From Stackebrandtia albiflava (GTDB lineage: Bacteria > Actinomycetota > Actinomycetes > Mycobacteriales > Micromonosporaceae), in NCBI RefSeq assembly GCF_007994225.1, contig NZ_VLLL01000006.1:1116001-1180000 (forward strand): DNA of 64,000 nt, in the 5' to 3' direction. Positions 43,358 to 51,165 of the stretch are shown in pieces. Below the pieces are notes generated by a model. That model worked only from the letters and a program-made list of their open reading frames with translations, made no database searches and was not told the DNA's origin. A program made the translations under genes and the position numbers. Position 1 is the stretch's first letter, and the number at the start of each line of letters is the position of its first letter.

Positions 43358-45691
43358 TCAGTCGGTGAGTCGCGCGCTCAGCAGGCACAGCGGCTTGCCC
43401 GCCGCGCCCGGCAGGTCCGCCACCAGCCGCGCGGCGGCGGCCTCCACGTCGTCGTCCTGCGCGGCCGTCAGCAGCGCCGCCAGGACCCGTGGCAGTGTCG
43501 CGCCCTCCACTGTCAGCAGACTCTCCGAGTACAGCAGCACCTTGCTGCCGGGGGCCAGTTCGACGGTGTTCGACTGGTACTCGATGCCGTCGGCGGCGCC
43601 GAGCGCGAGACTCAGCGCTCCGGAACGCAGCCGTGCCCGGCCGTCCGTGCCGACCACGACGGGGGCGTTGCGACCGGCGGCCGCCCAGTGCAGCCGGTTC
43701 TCCTTGACGTCCACGAGCGCGGTGGAGACGGCGGCGGTCTCGGCGCCGTCGAGCCGGCAGCACAGTGTGTTGAGGCTGGTCAGGATCGCCTCCGGTGCGA
43801 AACCGGCGATCGCGTACGCCACCGCGGCGTGCCGAAGCCGCTGTACGGTCGCCGCGACCGCCTCGCCCGACGCCTCTCCGACGACGAGCATGAGGCGGGC
43901 GTCGGACAGTTTCACCGTGTCGTACCAGCACGGTGACACGTCGCCGGTGTCGACGTCGATCGCGCGGCAGACGAGCTGTTCCAGACAGTCGGACGCGGCG
44001 GGGGCGGTGAGTTCGGCGACACGCCGGGCCGCCTCGGTCACGCGGGCCCGGCCCGCCGCGGCGGCCACCGCGCCGTGCCCGTCGCGGGGCGTGCCCAGCG
44101 CCTTGAGGTCCTGCGCCACGACGGTGAACCCGGGCGGTTGTTCCCGGGCCAGCACCGTCAGCTGGAACTCGCGGCCGGCGAAGGCTTCGGCGCCACGCAC
44201 CCGCTTCCCGACGGGGCGCCCGGGGGGCGCGTCCTGCAGGTCGTTCATGAGTTCGGCGAGGTCGTCGGAGTGCAGCAGTCGCGTCAGCCGTTCCGGGGCC
44301 GGCGGGTCGTCGTGGGGTTCCAGGCCCAGGAGGGCGAGCGCCCCGTTGCTCCATTCGGCGTGCCCGGTTCCGGGGTCGACGTGCACGGAGCCGCAGTGCG
44401 CGAGCCGTTCGGCGGTGAGCAGTTGCGGCCACAGCCGTTCGGCCTCGGTCACCACCCGCCACGTGAGCAGGACCCGGTCCCACATCCTGATGGCCCGGAG
44501 GCTCAACCGGTAGTCGCGGCTGGTGCCCTCCTGTCGCGCGTCGAGGCGGACGTCGTCGAGGTGTTCGGCCTCGCCGGTGTGCAGCACCCGTTGCAGCACC
44601 GGCAGCAGCAGGCTGCTGCCGGCGTGGGGCAGGGTGGTGAGCAGGGTGCCGCGCTGCTCGTTCATCTCCTCGGACCTGGCCATCCGCCGGGCCGCGGGTG
44701 ACGCCAGTTCGATGTGGAAGTCGACAGCCTGGTCGTCCTGCCACACGGGACTCAGCAGCACGGCGGGTTCTAGCAACGCCTCCATGAACAGCGACAGCTG
44801 GTTCGTGTCGAGGCTCAGGCCGTAGTCGCCCTCGTCGGCGGTGTCGTCCAGGTCGGCGGCCAGGTCGGCGCTGCGACGGCTGCACGATTCGAGGACCGCG
44901 TGCAGCCGGGACGCGATCACGGTGGCCTCGGTCAGCGGGCGGGGCCAGGTCACCTCCAGGACGCCCACGACGCTGTCGTCGAGGATGAGCGGCATCGCGA
45001 TAAGGGCCTCGTGGGGGCGGTCGGCGACGACGGGGAACTGCCGGGATATCGCCTCCGGGTCCGACAGCAGCACGGACGCCCGGTTGTTGACGGCGGTGAA
45101 CAGCGGCAGGTCGTCGATGGGCGGGACGCGGTCCCACTGGCTGCGCACCGTGGTGGACAGTCCGGCGGCGCCCACGAGCCGCAACGCGCCGTCGGCCTCG
45201 CGCAGCAGCAGGAGGACGTTGCTGGGTTTGGGCCAGCATTCGGTGATCTCCGCGATGGCGCGCGTGATCTCGTCGAACGACTGCGCGGCGAGGACGCGGG
45301 CGTTGAGTAGTTGGAGTTTGGCCTGTGCGCTGCCGAGTTCGGTGCTGGCCTCCATCGACAGTTCCGCGAGGTCGTCGGTGGACGCCCTTCGTTCCGGTGG
45401 TGGAGCCGTCACGACCTCCGCGGAGGGTTCCGGTTCGGGGGCCTGCCTGGCGACGAGGGCGGCCGCCAGTTCCACCACCTTGACGTTCGACCGGCTCGAC
45501 AACTCCACCAGCTTCTTGAACGCCTGGTCGGGGGTGATGGTGAGCCGTTCGACGAGCATGCCCTTGGCCTGTTCGATGACGGCGCGGTTGCGCATGGCGC
45601 GGCGGAGTCCGTCGCGTTCCTGCCGCAACTGGGTGACCGCGGCGGACAACGCCTCGATCGAATCGGGATCGGGCGCGGTGGAGTGGGTCAT
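43358..45691 (-). CDS. ANTAR-GAF-PAS-PP2C (SpoIIE-type) regulator
   Basis: 777 aa. Residues about 15-85 form an ANTAR-like domain (LRRAMRNRAVIEQAKGMLVE followed by ITPDQAFKKLVELSSRSNVK), usually an RNA-binding antiterminator module. Then a GAF domain (about 130-270), PAS-like regions, and a C-terminal SpoIIE/PP2C phosphatase fold (YDTVKLSDARLMLVVGEASG, LNTLCCRLDG, VDVKENRLHWAAAGRNAPVV, SKVLLYSESLL). The usual metal-binding GDVMGHG reads VVGEASGEA, so catalysis may be weak. It is divergent from a SigB/F-type sigma factor, which fits a partner-switching pathway. Confidence 0.87.
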   Translation of the reverse strand: MTHSTAPDPDSIEALSAAVTQLRQERDGLRRAMRNRAVIEQAKGMLVERLTITPDQAFKKLVELSSRSNVKVVELAAALVARQAPEPEPSAEVVTAPPPERRASTDDLAELSMEASTELGSAQAKLQLLNARVLAAQSFDEITRAIAEITECWPKPSNVLLLLREADGALRLVGAAGLSTTVRSQWDRVPPIDDLPLFTAVNNRASVLLSDPEAISRQFPVVADRPHEALIAMPLILDDSVVGVLEVTWPRPLTEATVIASRLHAVLESCSRRSADLAADLDDTADEGDYGLSLDTNQLSLFMEALLEPAVLLSPVWQDDQAVDFHIELASPAARRMARSEEMNEQRGTLLTTLPHAGSSLLLPVLQRVLHTGEAEHLDDVRLDARQEGTSRDYRLSLRAIRMWDRVLLTWRVVTEAERLWPQLLTAERLAHCGSVHVDPGTGHAEWSNGALALLGLEPHDDPPAPERLTRLLHSDDLAELMNDLQDAPPGRPVGKRVRGAEAFAGREFQLTVLAREQPPGFTVVAQDLKALGTPRDGHGAVAAAAGRARVTEAARRVAELTAPAASDCLEQLVCRAIDVDTGDVSPCWYDTVKLSDARLMLVVGEASGEAVAATVQRLRHAAVAYAIAGFAPEAILTSLNTLCCRLDGAETAAVSTALVDVKENRLHWAAAGRNAPVVVGTDGRARLRSGALSLALGAADGIEYQSNTVELAPGSKVLLYSESLLTVEGATLPRVLAALLTAAQDDDVEAAAARLVADLPGAAGKPLCLLSARLTD

Positions 45692-45820
45692 GGGTCAAGA
45701 TGATCAGATCGGCGACGGTTTGTCCACACGCGGGTCCGCGTACGTAGTGTTCTTCACGGACGGACCTCGGTGGACGTCGGGGCAGGTCGAGGCGGTGGTA
45801 CCTCAGACGACCCACTGGTG

Positions 45821-45847
45821 CTTTACAGTTTCGTGACCTTGGGGTAG
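45821..45847 (+). promoter_or_regulatory. Candidate SigB/F-type promoter of the sigma factor gene
   Basis: CTTT (45821-45824), 17 nt, GGGTAG (45842-45847), one base off the actinobacterial GTTT-N-GGGTA pattern. Would allow autoregulation. The same GGGTAGAGT also places a TAGAGT -10 just before the GTG at 45856. Confidence 0.4.
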
Positions 45848-45855
45848 AGTCGACC

Positions 45856-46047
45856 GTGACGGCCGAACACCGCGGGTCCAAACCCGGCTCGCGGACACCG
45901 TCATCACGATCCGTGGATCGCGTCGATCAGCGGCGCTCGATCCGGATCGTTCAGGCGCTCAAGCAACGGGCCCGAAGACACCAGACCGCTATCGGCTGTG
46001 CGCTGTTGCCTGTGCACGCCGAAGTACCCGTCGGAGTCGAATCATGA
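45856..46047 (+). CDS. 63-aa ORF overlapping the sigma factor start
   Basis: A GTG 8 nt after the GGGTAG box opens a basic 63-residue frame (MTAEHRGSKPGSRTPSSRSV...) whose TGA overlaps the sigma ATG as ATGA. Not recognised; it could be a leader that couples sigma translation, or chance. No anti-sigma features. Confidence 0.35.
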   Translation: MTAEHRGSKPGSRTPSSRSVDRVDQRRSIRIVQALKQRARRHQTAIGCALLPVHAEVPVGVES

Positions 46048-46889
46048 CGAACGTTGCACACACCCTCGCCACCCGTACCTCCGCTATCGACACCACCGCT
46101 CCCAGCCTCGACGCACGGTTGCGTCCCGCGTTGGACATGCTGGCCGACGCCTCCGGCGACGACCGGGAGCGGGAGGCGCTGCGGCACGACATCATCGAGC
46201 ACGCGATGCCGTTGGCGGACCGGCTGGCCCGCCGCTTCGACCACCGGGGCGTCCCGTTGGAGGATCTGACCCAGGTGGCCAGGCTCGGCCTGGTCAAGGC
46301 GGTGGACGGGTTCACCACCCGACGCGGAACGGCGTTCAGCCGCTTCGCCATCCCGACCATCCTCGGCGAACTGAAGCGGCACTTCCGCGACAAGGGCTGG
46401 ATCATCCGGGTGCCCAGGCGGCTCCAGGAGACCCGGCTCGCCATCAACGAGGCCACCTCGTACCTGCATCAACGGCTGGGCCGCACGCCCACCGTCGACG
46501 ACTACGCCACGCACCTGGGCATTCCGGCCGAGCAGGTGCGGGCGGGAATGGCCTGTGTCCACGCCTACGACGCGATCTCCCTGCAGTCTCCTGCTCATCC
46601 CGGCTCGGAGGAGGAGCTGTCGGAGTTCATCGGCGGTGAGGACCCCGCCATGACGACCGCCGAGACCCGTACCGCACTCGGACCGATCATCGCGCAGCTT
46701 CCCGAACGGGAACGGCGGATCCTCGCCATGCGGTACGCCGACGACCTCACGCAGGCGCAGATCGCCGACCGCGTGAAGCTCTCCCAGATGCACGTGTCGC
46801 GGCTGCTGCGGCAGACGTTGGCGAAGCTCCGGGAGGGGCTGCGGGCGCGCGGCGAGTACGGCCGGACGGGTGCGGCGGCCCGCGGTTAG
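46044..46889 (+). CDS. SigB/SigF-type (group 3) RNA polymerase sigma factor
   Basis: 281 aa; ATG 7 nt after GGAG. Region 2 reads LARRFDHRGVPLEDLTQVAR then LGLVKAVDGFTTRRGTAFSR, region 3 RVPRRLQETRLAINEATSYL, and region 4 ends ADDLTQAQIADRVKLSQMHV followed by SRLLRQTLAKLRE. Group 3 stress and development sigma factors of this type are normally held by an anti-sigma kinase and released by phosphatases. A phosphatase-like protein is encoded divergently. GTTK-N15/16-GGGTAA boxes in front of nearby genes suggest a local regulon. Confidence 0.93.
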   Translation: MTNVAHTLATRTSAIDTTAPSLDARLRPALDMLADASGDDREREALRHDIIEHAMPLADRLARRFDHRGVPLEDLTQVARLGLVKAVDGFTTRRGTAFSRFAIPTILGELKRHFRDKGWIIRVPRRLQETRLAINEATSYLHQRLGRTPTVDDYATHLGIPAEQVRAGMACVHAYDAISLQSPAHPGSEEELSEFIGGEDPAMTTAETRTALGPIIAQLPERERRILAMRYADDLTQAQIADRVKLSQMHVSRLLRQTLAKLREGLRARGEYGRTGAAARG

Positions 46890-46922
46890 GAACACGTTCC
46901 GACACGGAGGAGGCGATCGTCG

Positions 46923-47342
46923 ATGACGCAGCGCGTCAGCGAGGTCATGACACCGGATCCGGTGTGCGTCACGCCCGACACGACACTGGCGGGCACGGCA
47001 CGCCGGATGAGGGATCACGACATCGGTGCGGTGCTGGTCGTGGACGACGGGCAACTGCTCGGCATCGTCACCGACCGCGACCTGGTGGTGCGTGGTCTGG
47101 CCGGGGAACTCGACCCGGCGACCAGCGAGGTCGGGGAGCTGACCACTCCGGCGGTCGCGGTGCTGGATGTGAACTCGCCCAGCAGCCACGCCGTCCGCGT
47201 CATGCGGCAACAGCGCATCCGGCGCCTGCCGGTGTGTGACGAGACGGGCCGACCGGTGGGAATCGTGTCGCTGGGCGACCTCGCCGAACACCACGACCCC
47301 GGGTCGGCGCTGGCCGACATCTCCGCCGCCGAACCGAACTGA
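46923..47342 (+). CDS. Tandem CBS-domain protein
   Basis: 139 aa with GGAGGAGG upstream. Two CBS motifs: VMTPDPVCVTPDTTLAGTAR and LLGIVTDRDLVVRGLAGELD for the first, VAVLDVNSPSSHAVRVMRQQ and GRPVGIVSLGDLAEHHDPGS for the second. Such small proteins bind adenosine nucleotides and are frequent members of stress regulons. It lies 33 nt after the sigma factor and is probably cotranscribed. A hairpin terminator follows. Confidence 0.93.
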   Translation: MTQRVSEVMTPDPVCVTPDTTLAGTARRMRDHDIGAVLVVDDGQLLGIVTDRDLVVRGLAGELDPATSEVGELTTPAVAVLDVNSPSSHAVRVMRQQRIRRLPVCDETGRPVGIVSLGDLAEHHDPGSALADISAAEPN

Positions 47343-47351
47343 CACCGTCTC

Positions 47352-47380
47352 GGTGGCCGCCGGGGAAGGGCGGCCACCGA
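47352..47380 (+). terminator. Hairpin terminator of the sigma-CBS unit
   Basis: CGGTGGCCGCC / GGCGGCCACCG, 11 bp, 7-nt loop, 10 nt after the CBS stop. Confidence 0.75.
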
Positions 47381-47573
47381 GGCGGCGTTCGCGTGTGGGC
47401 CGGGTGAGGAGCCGTGTGCGGGCCGGTTCCACGGCCACTTCTTGACCACGGAACGTTGCCTCGGCCGCGGGACCCGGGTGCCCCGGGCGGGGCCCCGTCA
47501 CCCGGCGGGGGGTGGTGGGGGAACGGCCGGGCGGGGGTCGCCTCGACCGCCGCACCGCTCCGGCCGCCGCCTG

Positions 47574-47903
47574 TCAGTCCCGCCCGACTGCGCGTTCGAG
47601 CTGCGCCTTGTTCATCTTCGAGCGGCCACTGATGTTCTTCTTACGTGCCTCGTTGTAGAGCTGGTCCCTGGTGCGGCCCTTCGCGCCGGAGTGGGAGCGT
47701 TGCCCGCCTCGCTTGTAGGAGGACATGTCGTCCAGGGAGCTGCGGCTGGCGGTCTTCGACTCTCCGGAGCGTGCCCGTGCCTTGTTCACGGTGCGGGCGG
47801 CGATCTCCTCGGCGCGGTCCTCGGACCGTCCCTGCTCACGTTCGCTGTCCTTGATGTGCTCGTACTGGCGTTCGCGTTTCTTGTTCCAGGCTTGTTGTGG
47901 CAT
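47574..47903 (-). CDS. Small highly charged protein with Rho-N/SAP-like C-terminal motif
   Basis: 109 aa; the ATG at 47903 lies 7 nt from GGAGG, better than the ATG at 47909. The N-terminal half is a charged helix (NKKRERQYEHIKDSEREQGR); the C-terminal part KGRTRDQLYNEARKKNISGR ends in MNKAQLERAVGR, a short nucleic-acid-binding helix-extended-helix often labelled 'plasmid stabilization protein' in actinomycetes. Typical member of stress regulons; exact role unknown. Confidence 0.75.
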   Translation of the reverse strand: MPQQAWNKKRERQYEHIKDSEREQGRSEDRAEEIAARTVNKARARSGESKTASRSSLDDMSSYKRGGQRSHSGAKGRTRDQLYNEARKKNISGRSKMNKAQLERAVGRD

Positions 47904-48003
47904 GGTCATCCCTCCTCGTGGTGCGCCACTTCATGTGGGAGCCGGCCGGCCTCGTCGTGCGCCGCCGCCGGCGGTGTCGCTCCGGTACCGCCGGGTGGGC
48001 CGG

Positions 48004-48294
48004 TCACCGTCGTGGACGGTGCTCCTCGTGCCGGTGCCGGGTCATCTTGTACCGCTGCCAGCCCAGGTCCAGCACCATCAGTACGGCCACGGCGGTCAAC
48101 AAGACCGCCAACCACGTGATGCCGGCGGCCCAGGCGAGGATCGCGAGACCTCCGTTGATCACCAGGGCGATCAACGCGAACAACGCCTTCGCCTTGGGGG
48201 GCAGCGGTTTGGCCTTCATCGGCTCGCTGCCGTCACGCCGCGAGTCACGCTTGGCGTGATCCAGGGCGTGGAACTCGGTGGAACCGAAGTACAT
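48004..48294 (-). CDS. Small two-helix membrane protein
   Basis: 96 aa from the ATG at 48294 (6 nt after GGGGTG). A charged N-terminus (FHALDHAKRDSRRDG) is followed by two hydrophobic helices (KALFALIALVINGGLAILAW; TWLAVLLTAVAVLMVLDLGW) and a basic tail. No known function. It has a near-perfect SigB/F-type promoter about 30 nt upstream. Confidence 0.7.
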   Translation of the reverse strand: MYFGSTEFHALDHAKRDSRRDGSEPMKAKPLPPKAKALFALIALVINGGLAILAWAAGITWLAVLLTAVAVLMVLDLGWQRYKMTRHRHEEHRPRR

Positions 48295-48322
48295 CGTCAT
48301 CACCCCTTCGGACGGGGATGGT

Positions 48323-48348
48323 TTACCCGCCGGAAGGGGCCCGCAAAC
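48323..48348 (-). promoter_or_regulatory. SigB/F-type promoter
   Basis: On the minus strand GTTT (48348-48345), 16 nt, GGGTAA (48328-48323): full match to the group 3 stress sigma consensus, reading toward the small membrane protein at 48294. Confidence 0.65.
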
Positions 48349-48354
48349 CCGGGT

Positions 48355-49185
48355 TCACAGGGCCGGAAGCACCTCGGCGCGGTAGCGGTGCAGGAGTTCC
48401 CGCTGGTGGGGGCCGACGTTGTCGATGTGGACGGCGGTGTAGCCCTGGTCGCGGAACCGGCGGAGTCCGGTGAGGTGTGCCGACAGGTCCGGCCCGCACA
48501 GGACCTCGTCACCGTCGCGGCGTTCCGCGGCGATGGTGGCCGCTTCGGCGGTGTCGGGCGCCCAGCACACGGTCATGGACCCGATGAGCGGTTTCGGTCC
48601 GTCACCCAGTTCCCGGAAGGTGTCCCGCAGCGCCGGGTCGGGGGCTGCGGTGACCAGTCCGTCCGCGTGGCGGGCGGCGAGCGCGGCGGCCTGCGGTTCC
48701 GCGGCCGTCACCCACACCGGTGGTGGTGTCGGCGGCGGGTCGGCCAGTGTCGTCCCCTCGACGGTGTAGTGGGCGCCGTGGTGGTCGACGGGTTCGCCCC
48801 GCCACATGCGGCGCATGATGTGCAGTGCCTCGGTGAGCCTGTCGAGTCGTTGCCGGTACGGCGGGTCGTCGGCGGTGGGGCCGCCGGGGTTGAGGGCCAA
48901 CCGGATCCGGCCGGGGTGGAGGGCGGCGCAGGTCGCGGCGGCCTGGGCGATCCCGGCCGGGTGGAGGCGCGCGGTGGACAGGCCGATCTCGGCGGTGACC
49001 GGCACCGACAGTCGTTGGCCGAGGGCGCCCGCCATCGACCAGGTGAACGGTTCGGCGCCGAGCCGGGACCGGCAGCCCTCGGTGAGCCAGACTCCCGTGA
49101 ATCCGGCCCGTTCGGCGGTGTCGGCGTGAGCGAGCAGTTCGGGTGGGCTGAACTCGTCACAGGGCAGTAGGTATTCGATTCGCAT
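48355..49185 (-). CDS. LLM-class F420-dependent oxidoreductase
   Basis: 276 aa; ATG at 49185 with CGGAG 5 nt upstream. A luciferase-like TIM barrel: MRIEYLLPCDEFSPPELLAH, TGVWLTEGCRSRLGAEPF, VTAEIGLSTARLHPAGIAQA, IRLALNPGGPTADDPPY, then PVWVTAAEPQAAALAARHAD. In actinomycetes this subgroup generally uses F420 rather than FMN. Substrate unknown. Confidence 0.88.
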   Translation of the reverse strand: MRIEYLLPCDEFSPPELLAHADTAERAGFTGVWLTEGCRSRLGAEPFTWSMAGALGQRLSVPVTAEIGLSTARLHPAGIAQAAATCAALHPGRIRLALNPGGPTADDPPYRQRLDRLTEALHIMRRMWRGEPVDHHGAHYTVEGTTLADPPPTPPPVWVTAAEPQAAALAARHADGLVTAAPDPALRDTFRELGDGPKPLIGSMTVCWAPDTAEAATIAAERRDGDEVLCGPDLSAHLTGLRRFRDQGYTAVHIDNVGPHQRELLHRYRAEVLPAL

Positions 49186-49412
49186 GTCGTCTCCGTGGGA
49201 GCGGGACGTGCCGAGGTGGGTTCCGCGTGGGGCGGTACGCGTGGCCACGGTGTCCCGGCGGCTGGCCGGTGCGGAGCCGGTTCGAGGCGTGACCCGTCGA
49301 AGCGGCCACCGGTTCCCCACGGTGGCCGTCGTCGTCGCTCAACGCCATTGCGCACTGATACCCGGGGGTTGATCAGGCGAAACCGCGCCCCGGCACCCCG
49401 TCGTGGGGCAGG

Positions 49413-49437
49413 GTTGACTCAGGGGGCCGCAGGGTAA
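49413..49437 (+). promoter_or_regulatory. SigB/F-type promoter of the hemerythrin-P450 pair
   Basis: GTTG (49413-49416), 15 nt, GGGTAA (49432-49437), about 30 nt before the ATG at 49469. One mismatch from GTTT-N15-GGGTAA. Suggests stress sigma control, likely by the factor at 46044. Confidence 0.6.
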
Positions 49438-49468
49438 CAGACGATCCAGCCGAGCCGAGGAGGCGACG

Positions 49469-49894
49469 ATGACGACCACCGACACCGTGCAGGCGATCGA
49501 TCGAGACCACCAGACACTCGTCGGGTTGTGTGAGGAGGTGGCCCGCGCGGGCGGGCGCCCCGGACCGGAGTTGCGCGAACTGCGGATGCGGCTGCGGGCG
49601 CACTGCGCCGCCGAGGCGGTCCACATCCTTCCTTATCTTCCCGGGGCGATGTCGCGGCATCGCGGCTCGGAGCTGCCCCGGTTGCTCGACCACGCGATCG
49701 ACGCCGCCGGCGGCTCCGACTTCGCCGCCGCGTGGGAACGGTTCACCGAGGCGCTTCACGCGCACGTGACCCACCGGCCCGACTTCACGGCGCTCGATCG
49801 GAGGGGTTCGGGGCGGCGGCTGGCCCGCCGGTTCGAGCTGCGCCGGGTCGCGGAGTTGCAGGCCGCGATGAGCCGCCGGGAGGCGACGGCATGA
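49469..49894 (+). CDS. Hemerythrin-like (HHE) protein
   Basis: 141 aa, GAGGAGG before ATG. The opening VQAIDRDHQTLVGLCEEVAR, the middle LRAHCAAEAVHILPYLPGAM and the later LLDHAIDAAGG and ALHAHVTHRPDF follow the spacing of the four-helix HHE/hemerythrin fold with His/Glu ligands for a di-iron centre. The C-terminal 35 residues are basic and helical. It overlaps the P450 gene by ATGA, so the two proteins are made in close ratio; it may sense or handle oxygen or peroxide for the P450. Confidence 0.75.
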   Translation: MTTTDTVQAIDRDHQTLVGLCEEVARAGGRPGPELRELRMRLRAHCAAEAVHILPYLPGAMSRHRGSELPRLLDHAIDAAGGSDFAAAWERFTEALHAHVTHRPDFTALDRRGSGRRLARRFELRRVAELQAAMSRREATA

Positions 49895-51165
49895 GCGCGG
49901 CCGGGACGGGTACGGCGACGGCGGCGCCGGTCGACGCGGTCCCGGAGCGGCACCGCGACGTCAGTCTTCCGTTGTGGTGGTACGGGTACCGGTTCATCTC
50001 CCGCCGGATGGACCGGTTGCGGGCGACCGCGTTCCAGGCGAGGCTGCTCGGTTCGCCGACGGTCTTCCTGCGGGGACGGTCGGCGGCGCAACTGTTCTAC
50101 GACAACACCAAGTTCACCCGGGTGGGCGCCATCCCGGGACCGATCAAGTCGACGTTGTTCGGTAGGGACACCGTGCACGGGCTCGACGGGCACGCCCACC
50201 ATCACCGCAAGGCGATGTTCCTGGGGTTGTTGGACGACGACGCGGTCGAGCAGGTGACCGACATCGCGGCCCTGCACTGGCACGAACGGCTCACCGGGCG
50301 CGGACCGCGCCGCCGGATCGTGTTGTTCCACGAGGCGGTGCAGGTGATCGCCGCGGCCGTGTGCGACTGGGCGGGCATGGCGACGCGGCACCCGGAGTTC
50401 CCGGGGATCGCCACGGAGCTGGCGCGGATCGTCGACGGTTTCGGCAGCGCCGGGATGCGTCACGTGCGTGCCAGGGTGGCGCGGCTGCGGTGCCGCCGCT
50501 GGGCCAGGGGGTACGTGTCGGCGGTGCGGGACGGCCGGTTGCATCCGCCGCCGCACCGGGCGGTGGCGGTGGTGGCGAGGCACCGTGACGAGCGTGGCCG
50601 GCTGCTTCCGCTGGACGTGGCCGCCGACGAGTTGGTGAACGTGATCCGTCCGACGGTGGCGGTGGCGTGGTTGATCACGTTCGCGGGCCTGGCCCTGCAC
50701 CGCGAGCCCGGGTGGGCGGAGCGGATCGCCGGGGGTGACCGGGCGGCGTTGACGGCGTTCTGTCAGGAGGTCAGGCGCTACTATCCGTTCGCGCCGTTCC
50801 TGGCGGCGCGGGCGCGCAAGGACTTCCAGTGGCAGGGGCATCGGTTCACCCGGGGCGGCAGGGTGGTGCTCGACCTGTACGGCACCGACCACGATCCCCG
50901 GTTGTGGGATCGTCCGGAGGAGTTCGATCCGGGGCGGTTCCTGGCGTGGCGGTTCGATCCGTTCTCGCTCATCCCGCAGGGCGGCGGCGACGCGGCCTCG
51001 GGGCATCGGTGTCCGGGGGAGGCGTTGACGATGGGGTTGCTGGAGCAGGCGACGCTGCTGTTGGCCCGGGGCCGGGCGGAGGTGCCGCGCCAGAACCTGT
51101 CGTTCTCACTGTCGCGGATCCCCAGTCGGGTCACCAGCGGCGTGGTGCTGGTGCCACGCGGTTAG
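49891..51165 (+). CDS. CYP152-type cytochrome P450 (fatty-acid peroxygenase)
   Basis: 424 aa. Heme-binding loop QGGGDAASGHRCPGE with C374; the preceding segment DHDPRLWDRPEEFDPGRF is typical P450. The I-helix has VIRPTVAVAWLITFAGLALH with R253-P254 in place of the usual acid-alcohol pair; this Arg-Pro is the mark of CYP152 enzymes (such as OleT and BSbeta), which use hydrogen peroxide to hydroxylate or decarboxylate fatty acids without a redox partner. The coupled hemerythrin-like gene and a stress-type promoter fit a peroxide-linked role. Its 3' end overlaps the ROK gene by 60 nt. Confidence 0.92.
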   Translation: MSAAGTGTATAAPVDAVPERHRDVSLPLWWYGYRFISRRMDRLRATAFQARLLGSPTVFLRGRSAAQLFYDNTKFTRVGAIPGPIKSTLFGRDTVHGLDGHAHHHRKAMFLGLLDDDAVEQVTDIAALHWHERLTGRGPRRRIVLFHEAVQVIAAAVCDWAGMATRHPEFPGIATELARIVDGFGSAGMRHVRARVARLRCRRWARGYVSAVRDGRLHPPPHRAVAVVARHRDERGRLLPLDVAADELVNVIRPTVAVAWLITFAGLALHREPGWAERIAGGDRAALTAFCQEVRRYYPFAPFLAARARKDFQWQGHRFTRGGRVVLDLYGTDHDPRLWDRPEEFDPGRFLAWRFDPFSLIPQGGGDAASGHRCPGEALTMGLLEQATLLLARGRAEVPRQNLSFSLSRIPSRVTSGVVLVPRG

